From the NCBI GenBank assembly GCA_023052935.1, contig CM041294.1, positions 156,427,399 through 156,491,398 on the forward strand: a stretch of 64,000 nucleotides of DNA, written 5' to 3'. Positions 32,230-43,299 of the stretch are shown here, in pieces. A program made the translations under genes and the position numbers. Source of the DNA: Piezodorus guildinii. Lineage: Eukaryota > Arthropoda > Insecta > Hemiptera > Pentatomidae. Numbering within the stretch: position 1 is the first letter of the stretch; every line of letters starts with the position of its first letter. Under the pieces are notes generated by a model. It had not been told where the DNA came from and searched no databases. It worked only from the letters and a program-made list of their open reading frames with translations.

Positions 32230-32985
32230 ATTAAAACCAATTGGTTTATTATTTCAACAATGAACCTTTGTAACCGACCAAAAAAAAAAAAAAAAACTAC
32301 TGGACCAATTTATAAAGAAGTTGATCTATACATTCAAGTCACAAATTATAACAGATGTGATTCCACCAAAACTCGGTTGTTATTGAAGATAGAGAAAAAT
32401 CGAAAAGATCATCGAGATCAATACACCGCGATGAACCAATAAAGAAAAAAAATTAAAATCATCTTATATGGTCAAGCCACAACTTGAGATGTGATTCTCT
32501 GATAACTCGGTTATTATTGATGTTTTTTGTTTGTTTATTTAACGTCACTTTATGATGCTGTGGCTAATCTGACGGACATTGTTCCAGTGGGAATCTTAAC
32601 TTTTGTCTATCCAGGTTTAATTAGGATAGGGATATGAGATTAATGATTTTTTACTCTCATTACAAAATCCTATGACCTCTTGCGGGTTTTAACCCGTGAC
32701 CTTTGGCATAGAAGGCTGTTGTGCTAACCACCCTGCTACAGGTGATCCCATTATTGATGATAGAGAATAACTGGAATGTGTTCTGGAATGACGAAATTTT
32801 ATTTGAATTATCTGGATGAAAATCGAAAGAAACGAGAAGGAAATAGTAAAAAAGTTTCGTATAAATGCTTTTGGTTTATCATTTTCAATAATGAACCTTT
32901 GTAATTGACCAAAACAAAATTACCTCCCTCAAAATTTGAAGGCTTACGTTTCAAGATACGTAGAACCCGAATAATATGACGAGAT
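32230..32985 (+). repeat. Family Y copy split by a SINE
   Basis: Same block order as 8480-9040: an A-run, the TGTGATTCCACCAAAACTCG block, TATGGTCAAGCCACAACTTG, TAACTCGGTTATTATTGATG, then (after the SINE) AATGTGTTCTGGAATGACGA and GGCTTACGTTTCAAGATACG. The SINE occupies 32523-32749. Confidence 0.75.
32523..32749 (-). mobile_element. SINE-A in family Y, with target-site duplication
   Basis: Inverse SINE-A: tail TTTGTTTGTTTATTTAACGT, body, box B inverse GGGTTTTAACCCGTGACC, and the head at 32735-32749. It is flanked by ATTATTGATG at 32513-32522 and 32750-32759. Some body sequence is missing compared with 59498-59783. Confidence 0.87.
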
Positions 32986-33082
32986 GATATGATTATATTG
33001 TTATTTTTTATAGTAGTTTTTATTTGAATAAATTAAAAAAATAGTTAAATTAGTTTATTTGTAATTAAACTAGTTACTTTCA

Positions 33083-33800
33083 CTTACTATATATAGTAAG
33101 GGGAAGTATTGCAATCGTGAAAATTTTCCAATTCCAGTTTTCAACGGAAATACACGTTTCAGGGTCCCCTGAGTCCAAATAACCAAGTCCCGCAAAAAGG
33201 TCTGTGTGTGTGTGGTAACTCCCGGCTGAAACGTGAAGTCCTATGAAACTGAAATTTCACATTTAAGACAAAAATATATGCCCGAGACGTTACAAAACCT
33301 TTTTCATCAAAATGAGCATACTAGAAGAGCCACTTTATATCATGCATTTTGCACCTTTTTTCCATTTTCTCAAAAACAGTTCCGACGATTTTGATTAAAC
33401 TCGCTATATCAATGTAAAATTTAATAGGCTTTAATATCATGTACTTTTCATTCTGATTAAAATGGTCTGACAGGGCTTAAATGCCGATATTTTAAATTGC
33501 CATCCCCTTTAATTTTGTTTATTCTATAAAAATAACTATATTATCTTGTAACCACTGATGAAAAACAGATAAATATATAAATTGAATGAATTCGATACCC
33601 AACTAAAGGAGAAAACAGAAAAAAATATTTTTTTAATGCAATTTTTTGGTTTTGAACATAAGAGCAGTAATATACATGTATGATATACCGTTGGAAAGCT
33701 AAATATTTTAGAAAAAATATTGTCTCATAAACAAGCTTTTATAAGTTAATAGAGAGTGATGAAAAGCCGGTAAAACTAACTGATTATTTTAGATATTTCA
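33083..33800 (-). repeat. Family X repeat
   Basis: Starts with TTTCACTTACTATATATAGT and AAGGGGAAGTATTGCAATCG (the inverse of the family 3' end) and runs to ACTAACTGATTATTTTAGAT near 33800. The opposite tip is lacking. No frame is present. Confidence 0.75.
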
Positions 33801-33969
33801 TCTTAGTATTTATTAATAGCATTTTAAATATGGTGTAATACTCATTATTTGCAGGTTCAGAGAGCCTGTAGTTTTTCTGACATATGTCTTGATTTGGGAT
33901 TAAACTAGTGTTTGTATTGGGGAAAGTTTAAAGGTCTGCAATCATTGTGGATATTTTTGTGTTACGAGT

Positions 33970-34206
33970 ATAATTGTTTGTTTGTTTGTTTATTTAACGT
34001 CACTTTCTGCTACTGTGGCTAATCGGACGATGCAACTGTGGGAGTCCTAAATTTTACCTATCCAGCTTTTATTAGGATTGGGATCTTTAACGAGTACCTG
34101 ACATCGCATAGGCATTAAAACATCCTAGGACCAGCTGCGGGTTTGAACCCATGACCTTTGGCATAAGAGGCTGTTATGCTAGCCACCCAGCTACAAGTGA
34201 TCCCAA
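33970..34206 (-). mobile_element. SINE-A
   Basis: Inverse copy from GTTTGTTTGTTTATTTAACG to GTAGCTTGTAGTGATCCC-type head sequence (AGCTACAAGTGATCCC on the plus strand at 34190-34205). Part of the central CTTCGGAGGGG block is deleted. No clean duplication is seen. Confidence 0.8.
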
Positions 34207-34689
34207 GAGTGAAATTTTTAGTTATTCTCATGCATTGATTCTTCCATTCTCTCAAGCTTTTTACACTTAGTTAGGAAGGTGGAACTCCACACGTGTAAGC
34301 ATAAAGAGTGAAAAAAAAATGAATTTGTTTTTTTGAGCTGAGCTTAGATATATTTTATTCTACATACACTACATTTTACACTAATTGTCTCTTGGATTCC
34401 TTAAGTTGAGCTCCATATAGGTTTTAGGACATTATTCGTATAGAAGTTCAGCCTTCTCTCGTGCTTTACGTGTTCTTTTCATCGAGCTTACTATAAGCCG
34501 CCATGGAATAAGTCTTTTTTTAGTCTCTCTAAGGTCTGAATTTATGTGATTTTATCCTTTTCAATTTACATGGACCAGAAAAAACGTGTGCTTGTCAAGT
34601 AAGCATACTGGTATATGAGAGCCTTAAAGCATTTGGAATAATCTAGTAATATGCTTAAAAAAAAAATGGTCCCGTTAAATTAAGTAATA

Positions 34690-35007
34690 ACTAGGTGTGT
34701 TTAGGAGTGTTAATAGACAACGGCCAATTAGAGCCGTGGATACAGAGAGCAACGACATCTCGGACCAATGAGGATCGCGGTGTTATCCTGGATGATCCTT
34801 ATTAGGAGGATAATGGGAGGAGGGGGGAGGAGGGACGCCTCGAGTGGCCAATTAGCGGCTAACTCAATTAGTTCCTTAGTCCTCGGAGGAGTCGCCTTTT
34901 CATCCTAACGAGCCTCTCCCACTTCACCTCGCAGCTGAAAGAACTGTCGGGTGTTGAGGGCGCTCCTTCCAGCCTCCGTCCCCTCTCGCAATTATTCCCC
35001 GAGAATA
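34690..35007 (+). promoter_or_regulatory. GC-rich non-repeat stretch ending in a strong splice donor; possible 5' exon or promoter of the Kelch gene
   Basis: The most GC-rich non-coding stretch of the window. It carries CCAATTAG at 34724-34731 and 34848-34855 and CAATTAG at 34865-34871 (homeodomain-type cores). It ends in GAGAATA followed by GTAAGTAG (donor at 35008). With the acceptor at 36280 it could form the first, untranslated or partly translated, exon of the Kelch-like gene. This is inference from position, composition and splice words; no transcript evidence is available. Confidence 0.4.
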
Positions 35008-35210
35008 GTAAGTAGCTGTCTAAAGGCAGGGTCCAAAAAGCCAATGACGGAAAATCGAAAAACGCCTATTAGATCATTTATGTTGTTATGTATTGAGGAT
35101 ACTGAGAGGAGTTCATTGTTAAATAAGTAAATAACAATAAACCTTTGTCGGCAAAACATCAAAAGGCGTTTACCTCCATGAGGCCCCCCAGTGGTACCTC
35201 GGGAAACTTC

Positions 35211-35750
35211 CTAAACCCCAGGGGCACTTCCCATATCAGCCCCCGCCTTCCTTTGTCTGATAGCAGATCGATATTTTCCAAATAAGAGTATTTTTGGAAA
35301 GAAGAAAGGGTGAGGTGATGATGGTGCGATTTTAGAATCAGAGAAGGGAGTCTTATTCCAGCCACGAGAGTTGAAGTATCCATCATACAAGAAGAGGAGA
35401 GATCCGTCGGGGGTCAGAGCAGCTGGAGGATGAAGACTGACTCCACCTTCGCCTAAGTGTTTTAAAGGTATTTTCTTTAAGTGTAATATCTGTGTCGGTC
35501 GTGAATAAATGGTTAAGTCAAAATCTTTCATATTACAGGTGAGCGACTTAAACTTTACGTAATACCCAAACAGAGTAGTTAACATACAGCTTTCTGTCCA
35601 AATGAAATTTCTTCCACCAAGAAATTTCTTTAACCAATTTAGCACGACGTGGGAGACTGTCTGAGGGAGCGATACGAGCGGAGTTAACTCATTTTTTATA
35701 AAACTCGAGTTATCCGATTTTTCACGACCCCCACAGATATTGCATGACAA
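35211..35750 (-). other. Unidentified open frame, 179 codons
   Basis: The longest non-transposon open frame on the minus strand. It starts MSCNICGGREKSDNSS and has a stretch GGVSLHPPAALTPDGSLLFL. No domain is recognised, and it lies within the putative first intron of the Kelch-like gene on the opposite strand. It could be a chance frame or an exon of an unknown gene. I do not assign a function. Confidence 0.2.
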
Positions 35751-36280
35751 GTTTAACTATAATGTCTCTCAGTATTCTCAGGCATTGTGTTAATAGATTG
35801 TATATGTTTAAGTTAATTTAAATAATAATGTCAGTTATTAAAACTAAATTAGATATGTTTTAGTGTTATCTTACCCTGCATGCCACCTACTAGGATCGTT
35901 AAACACGATACCTTTGGAAAGGAAATCCAATGGAATCAGTAATATTAGTCCATATATCGACTAAAGATATCAAGTAAGCTAGTTTTTGAAGGTACAACTG
36001 CCTTAGAAAAGCAGTCGGTCAAAAACCATTCCTTTCCAATATGCATCACTATAACGAAATTAAGTACCTAGAACTAAGTACCGATGACTCAGAAAGGATC
36101 AATGACTAACATTTGAACAATAAGAAATAAACTTATATTTCGTATTGAAATCCGAAATTCTCGGCATGTGTTAGGAGAAAACATATGTCGAAACGCTTTA
36201 AAACCGTTTAAAACTCTGAGCTGAATACGTATTTATTATATCTGTTACAAGCATTTTTTTTACTATTTTAAATATTTTAG

Positions 36281-36344
36281 CTGTTTCAGAGGATCACTGC
36301 AAGATAAACAAGGGATCAATTACTTTGTAAAAGATTCACTTGGG
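36281..36344 (+). other. Upstream part of Kelch exon, open in frame to splice acceptor
   Basis: The acceptor TTTTTTTACTATTTTAAATATTTTAG is read as pyrimidine tract plus AG ending at 36280. From 36281 the reading frame of the Kelch protein contains no stop before the ATG at 36345. The protein may therefore be longer at its N-terminus and start in an upstream exon. Confidence 0.5.
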
Positions 36345-38075
36345 ATGAGCGGGATCTTGGAAGTTTCGGAAGAGAAGGGACAACAGACGGGGCACTACGT
36401 GAACCCCGACCGCCCGACGGAAGGCTTCAAGAAAATGTCCTACCTCTTCATCACCGACCAGCTCACCGACGTCACCCTCAAGGCGGGCGACACCACGCTA
36501 AAGGTGCACAGGGTGGTTCTCGCCTCGGTGTCGGACTACTTCCTCGCCATGTTCAACTCGGACCTCATCGAGTCTAAGGCGGAAGTGGTCGAGATGCACG
36601 AAGTCGACGGGCACGCCTTGAGCTCACTCGTATCTTACGCTTATACCGGAACCATAGACGTCAAAGAGGACACGGTGGAAAGCGTTCTAGCTACTGCGGT
36701 TCTGCTCCGATTCACGGAAGTTGTTGATGCTTGCACCAAGTTTATCATTCAACAACTCGATCCCAGCAACTGTATTGGGATTGCCACGTTTGCCGAGTCC
36801 AGGAATTGCCACCAGCTTCGGGACGCTGCTGTTGCGTATACAGAGGAGAATTTCGAACAGGTTATTGAAAACGAAGAATTTCTTCTAATCCAGCTAGAAG
36901 ATGTCATAAAACTCATCTCTTCGGATTACATTAATGTGACTTCTGAATCATCTGTATTCCAAGCTGTCATGAAGTGGGTTGAGTATGATGTAAATAAAAG
37001 GCGCATTCATCTCGAAAGACTTCTGGGGTTCGTAAAGTTGCCACTACTGCCACCTCAATTCTTAGTGGAAGAGGTAGTTCCTAAAATAGGACAGAGTGGA
37101 ACATCAATGGTCATCGAAGCCCTTTCGTACTATGCAATACCCGAAAGGCGAGTGAAATTTCCACCAGCAAGAATCACACCGAGGAAATCTACCATCGGGA
37201 GCCTATACTTCGTAGCAGGATGTGAACGAGTGGAAGGATTCCTGCATTGTGCCTGTACGGTGAAGGAGTACTCACCACGCCATAACAGGTGGCGGATGGT
37301 TGCCAAGAAATGCAATCAGCGGTTACAGCTTGGTGTTGCCATCTTGGATCATCGAATCTTCACGATAGGCGGTAGGGATGGTCTCAGGACGCTCAACACG
37401 GCCGAATATCTCGATCTCAACTGCATGGTCTGGGCCAATATTTCGCCAATGCTGACGGCAAGGCATGCTCTAGGTGCAGTCACCTGGGGGTCATCTGGAC
37501 CTATCTACGCTGTAGGGGGAGACGACGGATGGAGTTTCTTGAACACGGTAGAACGCTGGGACCCTGGAACAGGTGAGTGGTCTTACGTGAAGCCGATGAC
37601 GTCTCCAAGATCCATGGTAGGCGTGGCGTACCTTCTCAACAGGCTACACGTCACCGGTGGTAGGAACGGAATAGCATGTCTGGATCTCCACGAGGCATAC
37701 GATCCTCTGTCAGGTAAATGGCACAGCTGCGCTTCAATGTCGGCGAGAAGAGGTGGGATAACAGCAGTAGTCTTGGCTGGAAACCTGTACGCTATCGGCG
37801 GTTTCGACTTACCTTGTGGTGGAAACCGGTTCTCCAGTGTGGAAAAATTCGACCCAAGAGCTGACAGTTGGATCCCAGTGTCGCCGATGTCAGTCAGCCG
37901 AGACGGGGTCGGGGCTGCCGTCCTCGGGAACAAGATCTACGCGGTGGGAGGCTACGACGGGGAGGCCTACCTCAAGGCGGTGGAGGAGTACGATGCCCAC
38001 ACGGACACCTGGAGGCTCATGGCACCGCTCAACATGGGCAAGGCTGGTTGCTGTGTTGCGTACAATAAGACATGA
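36345..38075 (+). CDS. BTB-BACK-Kelch protein, KLHL1/4/5-like
   Basis: At least 576 residues in one exon. BTB domain about 35-140: LTDVTLKAGDTTLKVHRVVL, YFLAMFNSDLIESK and AYTGTIDVKEDTV. BACK domain about 145-245: LDPSNCIGIATFAESRNC and FVKLPLLPPQFLVEEVVPKI. PPARITPRKSTIGSLY links to about six Kelch blades (285-575), five of them with good GG and W marks such as IFTIGGRDGLRTLNTAEY, YAVGGDDGWSFLNTVERW and YAVGGYDGEAYLKAVEEY. The family builds substrate adaptors for Cullin-3 ubiquitin ligases or actin-binding proteins; the closest known group is KLHL1/4/5. The first blade (FVAGCERVEGFLHCAC) lacks the usual GG. The coding region has no intron and is much richer in G+C than its surroundings. AATAAA overlaps the region just after the stop (38078). 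The start at 36345 is the first Met but may not be the true start. Confidence 0.95.
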   Translation: MSGILEVSEEKGQQTGHYVNPDRPTEGFKKMSYLFITDQLTDVTLKAGDTTLKVHRVVLASVSDYFLAMFNSDLIESKAEVVEMHEVDGHALSSLVSYAYTGTIDVKEDTVESVLATAVLLRFTEVVDACTKFIIQQLDPSNCIGIATFAESRNCHQLRDAAVAYTEENFEQVIENEEFLLIQLEDVIKLISSDYINVTSESSVFQAVMKWVEYDVNKRRIHLERLLGFVKLPLLPPQFLVEEVVPKIGQSGTSMVIEALSYYAIPERRVKFPPARITPRKSTIGSLYFVAGCERVEGFLHCACTVKEYSPRHNRWRMVAKKCNQRLQLGVAILDHRIFTIGGRDGLRTLNTAEYLDLNCMVWANISPMLTARHALGAVTWGSSGPIYAVGGDDGWSFLNTVERWDPGTGEWSYVKPMTSPRSMVGVAYLLNRLHVTGGRNGIACLDLHEAYDPLSGKWHSCASMSARRGGITAVVLAGNLYAIGGFDLPCGGNRFSSVEKFDPRADSWIPVSPMSVSRDGVGAAVLGNKIYAVGGYDGEAYLKAVEEYDAHTDTWRLMAPLNMGKAGCCVAYNKT

Positions 38076-38083
38076 TTAATAAA

Positions 38084-39230
38084 TAATGCAAAGGAAACTG
38101 CTATGGGTGGATCTATCAGTCTAAATAATAACAACGTGATCCATTTTATAACAATAGATTACAGTTATCATATAAACCAATCAGAGTTTTAAAAACAATT
38201 CTCTATTCGCTCATTTCTGAAAACATTGCATCCAGTTGATCCAAGGACATTGTTTGATTGACATGGATTTTTCACATACAATTACCTATACATAAAACAT
38301 ACAGTAAGTGTAATACTTCCCAGTTCGAAAATTTTAAGGGTGCGTGTATTTATGATTACGAAGCTCAAAAATGAAAAATCATATGAACCTGAAATTACAA
38401 ATTAAAGCTAGGCATAATGTATTTAGGATGCGAAAGAGATTTGGTCTAAATATTACCTTCTAGAAGTGTAATTTTATACCGTCGATTCTGATCAGTTTCA
38501 CAGTACATGTACTCAAAATAGCATTCATCAGACCTGCTAATAATTCATAATGAAATGTTTGATATCAGTAGGTAGTATACGTGCCAAGGTAGGTAGGTAT
38601 CAAAATTCACCTTTTTATTCATTTTGTTAACTTAAAAAAATTAATGGATATTTTTGACCGTTGAGATTAACAGGAAGTAATTAGTCAGGGTGATGTTCGG
38701 AAAAGAAACAATTAAATAGTTTTATAGACTAAATAAATTTGATTATTAAAATAGCCGTTATAGCTAATTAAGAGTTAAAACTATTTATATTTTATCTTTT
38801 ACTGGCCGCCACCCGGACTGATTGCTTCCTTTAAAAAATTAATATTTTATGTCCATTAATGTTAAGGGTGATAACAAAAGAATAAATATAATTTATAAAT
38901 GAGTTTAATAATTAACGAAATGAAAAAATCTATAAAAAAAAAATTGATATGAATATAATATATGAAGATATGAATCGGTAATATGAGTGCAGATTATTTC
39001 GTTAGAGAGTTCGATATTTTTGAAAAAGTTTCACACAAATGTGTTTGAGATTTCATAAACAAACATCTTTGTAGTCCTTAGATTAAAAAAATAAATAATA
39101 TGGGGAAGACTCGTGAAACATATTTGTTAGGCCCAATAATAATTAACACCTTTATTGATCGATTTGCCGCCTCAATCCGAGTATTACTTGCGAGGCAAAG
39201 TGTTAATTCTCCGCTAATTAATTTTATTCT
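38084..39230. other. AT-rich sequence downstream of the Kelch gene
   Basis: Probably 3' UTR and intergenic sequence. No repeat or frame is recognised. Confidence 0.4.
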
Positions 39231-39234
39231 AGCG

Positions 39235-39290
39235 TGGTTTCCCGCGACTTCGTCTGCGTCAATTTCTGTTATTATGATTGCTATTAAGAA
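39235..39290 (+). repeat. Short fragment of a dispersed repeat (CGCGACTTCGTC type)
   Basis: CCCGCGACTTCGTCTGCGTC and TTCTGTTATTATGATTG recur at 56955-57000 (CCGCGACTTCGTCCGCATCA). This sequence type is widespread in insect genomes. The family is not settled here. Confidence 0.5.
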
Positions 39291-39922
39291 AATATTGGGT
39301 TGTGCGGAAAGTTCATTGGACAAAAATTGAAATTGATGAACAGCTTAAAATTTATTTATTTAATCTACAAAATAGTTACCAACGTTAGCGATTATCCTTT
39401 CCCAACGGCTGGAAGGTCCATTATCCCTTTTTTCCAAAAATCAGTGTACTTACCCTGAAGAACATAAAAGGTCCGTTATGACGTCATATTCTGAAGAGTA
39501 AGATTTCCCGGAACGGAAAAGATAGAAATCCGAAGGAGCAATGTCAGAATAGTACAGTGGGTAAAACCTGTCATCTGAAGCTTAATAACTTCTGCCGAGT
39601 CCTTAAAGACACATGGAGCCTAGCGTTGTCTTGGTGGAATAGCACTCCTTTCCGATTTGCCAATTCTGGCCGTATCTCTTCAATTGCTGCCTTCAATCGA
39701 TCTAACTGGGCGCAGTAAAAGTCCGTATTTATAGTTTGGTTTTGTGGAAGGAGCTCAAAATGTATAGGTCCCTTCCAATCCCACTAAATTCTGAGCATCA
39801 CCTTTCTTGGATGCAAGCCGGCCTTTGGTGTTGCGAGCGGCGTCGTTACAGGCAACCCCCAAGATATTTTTCGGCTGGTGTTGATGTAGAGAATCCATTT
39901 TTCGTCACCAGACACAAATAGT

Positions 39923-41077
39923 GATATATGATATAATATGATATGAAATATGATGATATAAATGAAAAAATCCCTCAGGAATGGCAGTTCAATGTTATTG
40001 TCCCCATCCACAAGAAAGGAGGTCAAAGTGATTGCTCAAACTACAGACCTATTTGCCTGTCTCCCGTGATTTATAAAGTGTATACCTCTATTCTTGAGAG
40101 CCGGTTGAGACCAATGGTGGAGCCTATTCTGCAGGAAGAACAGAGCGCATTTTGACCCAACAGACAAACTCAAGATCAGATTTTTACCCTGCGGAACGTG
40201 ATAGAGAAGTCCTGGGATCATGGCCGAAACGTCTATCTGGCGTTTCTGGACCTGAAGGCGGCTTTTGATTCGGTGCCCAGGAATTAAATATAGCGGAATC
40301 CCCAGGGCAGCTTCAGCTTCAGGCAGTGACGGATTGGAATGAGGAATTGAAGAGAAAGGGAATGGCAATCAATTCCAGAAAAAGCATTGTTCTTCAAGTT
40401 GGTAGACCACAAGAAGATGTACAGATCTCCTGTGGTGGATAATTGATGGAGGTGGTGACAGATTTCACGTATCTAGGCACAGTGATCAGTAGATCTGGGA
40501 AATTGGATTCAGAAATCTCAAATAGAATTTCCAAGGCTAATTCCGTCTATTATCATATCTGCAACACGGTCATCGGAAAAAGAGAAGTAGCCCGGGACGT
40601 GAAGTTACACCTATTCAAGTCCATCTTTCTACCGGTGCTTCTCTATGGAGCAGAGAGCTGGATTATGAACGAAAGGCTACGAAGTCGCATCAATGCTTCG
40701 GAAATGAAGTTTCTTAGAAGAATTGTGGGGAAGACACGGAGATACTGTGTCCGGAATGAAAGGATCAGGGAAGAGCTTAATGTATGCTCTGTTCTGGAAG
40801 TCCTAGACAAGAGGCAATTGGGATGGTACGGGCATGTCTGCCGAATGGACCACCACCGGAACCCAATTAAAACGATGGAGGTAAGGCTCTTAGGAAGAAG
40901 ACCTAGAGGACGCCCAAGGACCTCCTACATCACTCACATGGAGCGAATAGGAATGCGTAGAGGTAAAACTCTGAACGAGATAAGAAACCTTGCAAGGAAC
41001 AGGGATGGTTGGTACCAATGGCTGGGAGCTCGCCCACGCTGAAAGGCAAATGGGTCGAAGAGAAAGAAGAAGAAGAA
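39923..41077 (+). mobile_element. RTE-type LINE, internally deleted, inserted in mariner
   Basis: The plus strand reads WQFNVIVPIHKKGGQSDCSN, YRPICLSPVIYKVYTSIL and a stop, then LAFLDLKAAFDSVPRN. There the palm with the catalytic Asp pair is missing. The sequence resumes with VVTDFTYLGTVISRSGKL, VLLYGAESWIMNE, RQLGWYGHVCRMDHHRNPIK and GRRPRGRPRTSYITHM (open 40443-41042), and ends in a (GAA)n-like tail. GACACAAATAGT is repeated perfectly at 39911-39922 and 41078-41089. It is inactive. Confidence 0.88.
40443..41042 (+). pseudogene. RTE-type reverse transcriptase, thumb and C-terminal domain
   Basis: 199 open codons encoding the post-palm part of the RT of the inserted element. It is long because the deletion is upstream of it. 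The first Met is internal to the ancestral protein, so no independent gene is implied. Confidence 0.85.
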
Positions 41078-41533
41078 GACACAAATAGTTTCGAAAATGG
41101 TTCTATTCGTTTTTGTTTTTTTTATCAGCAAATCACAAAATGAAATCCTTTCAATAAGGTTCTTTTCACTGAGCTCATGGGGAACCCAAACGTCCTAATG
41201 ACAGATGTACCCGACCTTCTTTAGATGATCAAAAACGGTTGATTTGCAGACTCTTAAGTCCGTAGCTATCTCACGGGCAGTAATTCGTGGATTGTTTGCG
41301 ATGACCGTCATAATATCCTCGATGTAAAGAGTTAACTCCAGCCAGCCCGATATTCCAAATTTAAATCTCCTGATCTAAACCGCGACAACCACTTCTGAAC
41401 CGTGATATCAGAAATTGAATCGCTGCCATAGATGACACGAATCTTTCTTGAGTTTGGGCAGCGATTTTCCCTTTTTTAAAAAAGAACAGCATTTTATTTT
41501 AAAAATCTCTACGAACCTTTTATACAACCCAAT

Positions 41534-42037
41534 ACTTAATTTTTTTTTTTCAAGTTTTCAGTCTCTCAGTTTTTTCTGTCAGTCACAATCCCTTTTTGCA
41601 ATTATCCATCCTCATAAGGAAATTGTGAGATGTGTCCCAATTCAACAATTACACTTGATAAAAAATATATGATGAATCTTGTCAAATGAGTCAGAATTTC
41701 GTCTTTTTGGTGCTTTTTTGAATGGTTGCCATTTTGTAACCTACCCGTTATAAGGTGGCAGGCGTGTCATTTTTGCATTACCGTGGTAGATGCTTTGGAT
41801 AAAACATTAAAAATTTTGGTAAAATGGGTTACACTTTTCGTTGCTGGCTCACGGACTATCAGGACCATTGATGGATGCGCTAGTAATTTTTTTTGGCCGA
41901 GTATCAAAAACGTCACTTAAGTAGCTTCGAAGAAAAACGCCAACGGGCGGACAAACGGATTTCTTTTTATTCATTATTCGGAATCTCGAATTTTATTTTA
42001 TTTTTAGCTTTGTGATTCATTTTTAGTAGACAAAATA
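41534..42037. other. No clear feature; family Y-like words at the right
   Basis: CGGGCGGACAAACGGATTTC and TATTCATTATTCGGAATCTC near 41943-41985 resemble family Y ends. Otherwise unassigned. Confidence 0.35.
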
Positions 42038-42088
42038 AAAGGTAAATTTTATTTTAAAAATCTCTTCGAACTTTTCGGACAACCCAAT
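42038..42088 (-). repeat. Mariner right-end fragment
   Basis: ATTTTATTTTAAAAATCTCT and CGGACAACCCAA duplicate the right end found at 41480-41533. It is a solo end of the same lineage. Confidence 0.65.
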
Positions 42089-42544
42089 ATTTTCTCCGCA
42101 ACCCGATTTTGACGTAATTTTTTTTCTTTTTTTTCTTATCCTTCAACTTTATTTACGAAATAAATACATAAACATTCTATGTATATACAGCAACAATGGT
42201 ATATACAGTTCACGGCTCAGGCCTCGTATTGTCCGTTGGCATACCTGGATCGAAAATTAACGACAGTTCTCATGTCAGAAATTTAGAGGAGAATATTGTT
42301 TGTAATATAAAACTTTTAGCTAGGACCTTAACGTTTAGAAGCTTTATCATTTCGAATAAAAAAAGACATGTTTTTCAGGTATTTTTTAATGCTCATTTTT
42401 TGACGTAAATCGATTTCTACGTGTTTAAATATTGGTCTCTGTGATATATTAATTGTTACGACAAAAACAAACTTAACGGGAAATTGAAATATTTTAAAAT
42501 TAAATCATTAAGTTTAAAAGTAAATCATTATCAATTATTGGGAT
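42089..42544. other. No recognised feature
   Basis: The frame at 42196-42408 (70 codons) shows no motif. Confidence 0.3.
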
Positions 42545-42756
42545 GCGAGTTTGATTTCATCCGGGTTTTTTTTCACAATTCCAACTGATTCTTCGCTCCT
42601 ATTGGTCGCATCGTGATGTTATATAGCCTATAACCTTCCTCGATAAATAGACTATCAAACGCAAAAAGAATTTTCCAATTCAAACCAGTAGTTTCTGAGA
42701 TTAGCGCGTTCAAACAAACAAACAAACTCTTCAGCTTTATAATATTAGTATAGATT
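42545..42756 (-). mobile_element. Helentron/Helitron-like 5' tip
   Basis: On the minus strand it starts TCTATACTAATATTATAAAG, then GCTGAAGAGTTTGTTTGTTT, GAACGCGCTAATCTCAGAAA and TATCGAGGAAGGTTATAGGC. This tip recurs in many insect genomes in rolling-circle elements of the Helentron type (recognised from memory). No Rep/helicase sequence is attached, so it is a truncated or non-autonomous copy. Confidence 0.65.
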
Positions 42757-42774
42757 TAAAAGTAACCTAAACCT

Positions 42775-42985
42775 ATATATCTACTAACCATTAAGGGTCT
42801 TGGGTTCAGTACATTAATGGACTCACGCTGTGTATAGACCAACGGCAGTGCAAGGGGTTGATCACACTCATTTGACATGTGTTTACTCAAATTATAAAGT
42901 CCCACTTTGGAGAGGACGGATGAGCACCATAATATTCTCCCTACACAGCCAGATTCGAACTCGGTACCCGCAAATACTAACCTTT
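42775..42985 (-). mobile_element. SINE-C, diverged copy
   Basis: The layout matches 3242-3505: a GTGCAAGGGGTTGATCACAC block, ATAAAGTCCCACTTTGGAG, then CAGATTCGAACTCGGTACCC (inverse box B). It is older and gapped. Confidence 0.6.
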
Positions 42986-43299
42986 ATTATGATATTCGAT
43001 TCATCCTGAAAAATTCACTTTATATTATTAAAAATACAAATTTTGAAAGATACAGCCAGACTTCAATGCACAAACTGCATACTAAATGACCAATTATTTA
43101 CAAAGGGCCGGTTGGCTTTGAAAAGTAATTGACTGTGATGGAACAACGCTGGCCCTGGATGTGCCGATTGCGATCTATAATTCACCTTCTGCTGTTCTCA
43201 CCCTCTCTCCGATACTACTTTAAATATAAATAAATTATAAACCAAAACCTATTCAATCGAAAAATCTTTAGCTCATCGGATTGTATATTATTAATATTT
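42986..43299. other. No recognised feature
   Basis: Nothing named. Confidence 0.3.

Larger units (their letters stand above)
39297..41533 (-). mobile_element. Mariner, second lineage, split by an RTE element
   Basis: The ends are TTGGGTTGTGCGGAAAGTTC (39297) and inverse TTGGGTTGTATAAAAGGTTC (41533). The minus strand carries transposase relics. DEKWILYINTSRKISWG is at 39855-39905 and a HQDNARLHVS-like centre near 39630 (catalytic Asp present in this relic). The N-terminal part lies right of the insertion at 41090-41480. Frames are broken by shifts. An RTE-type LINE at 39923-41077 splits it, with a 12-base duplication of mariner sequence. Confidence 0.82.

Noticed and set aside
37583..38079. 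Open frames in other registers of the Kelch gene (37583-37933 minus, 37816-38079 plus, 37868-38068 plus)
   Set aside because: Shadows caused by G+C-rich third positions of the real gene.
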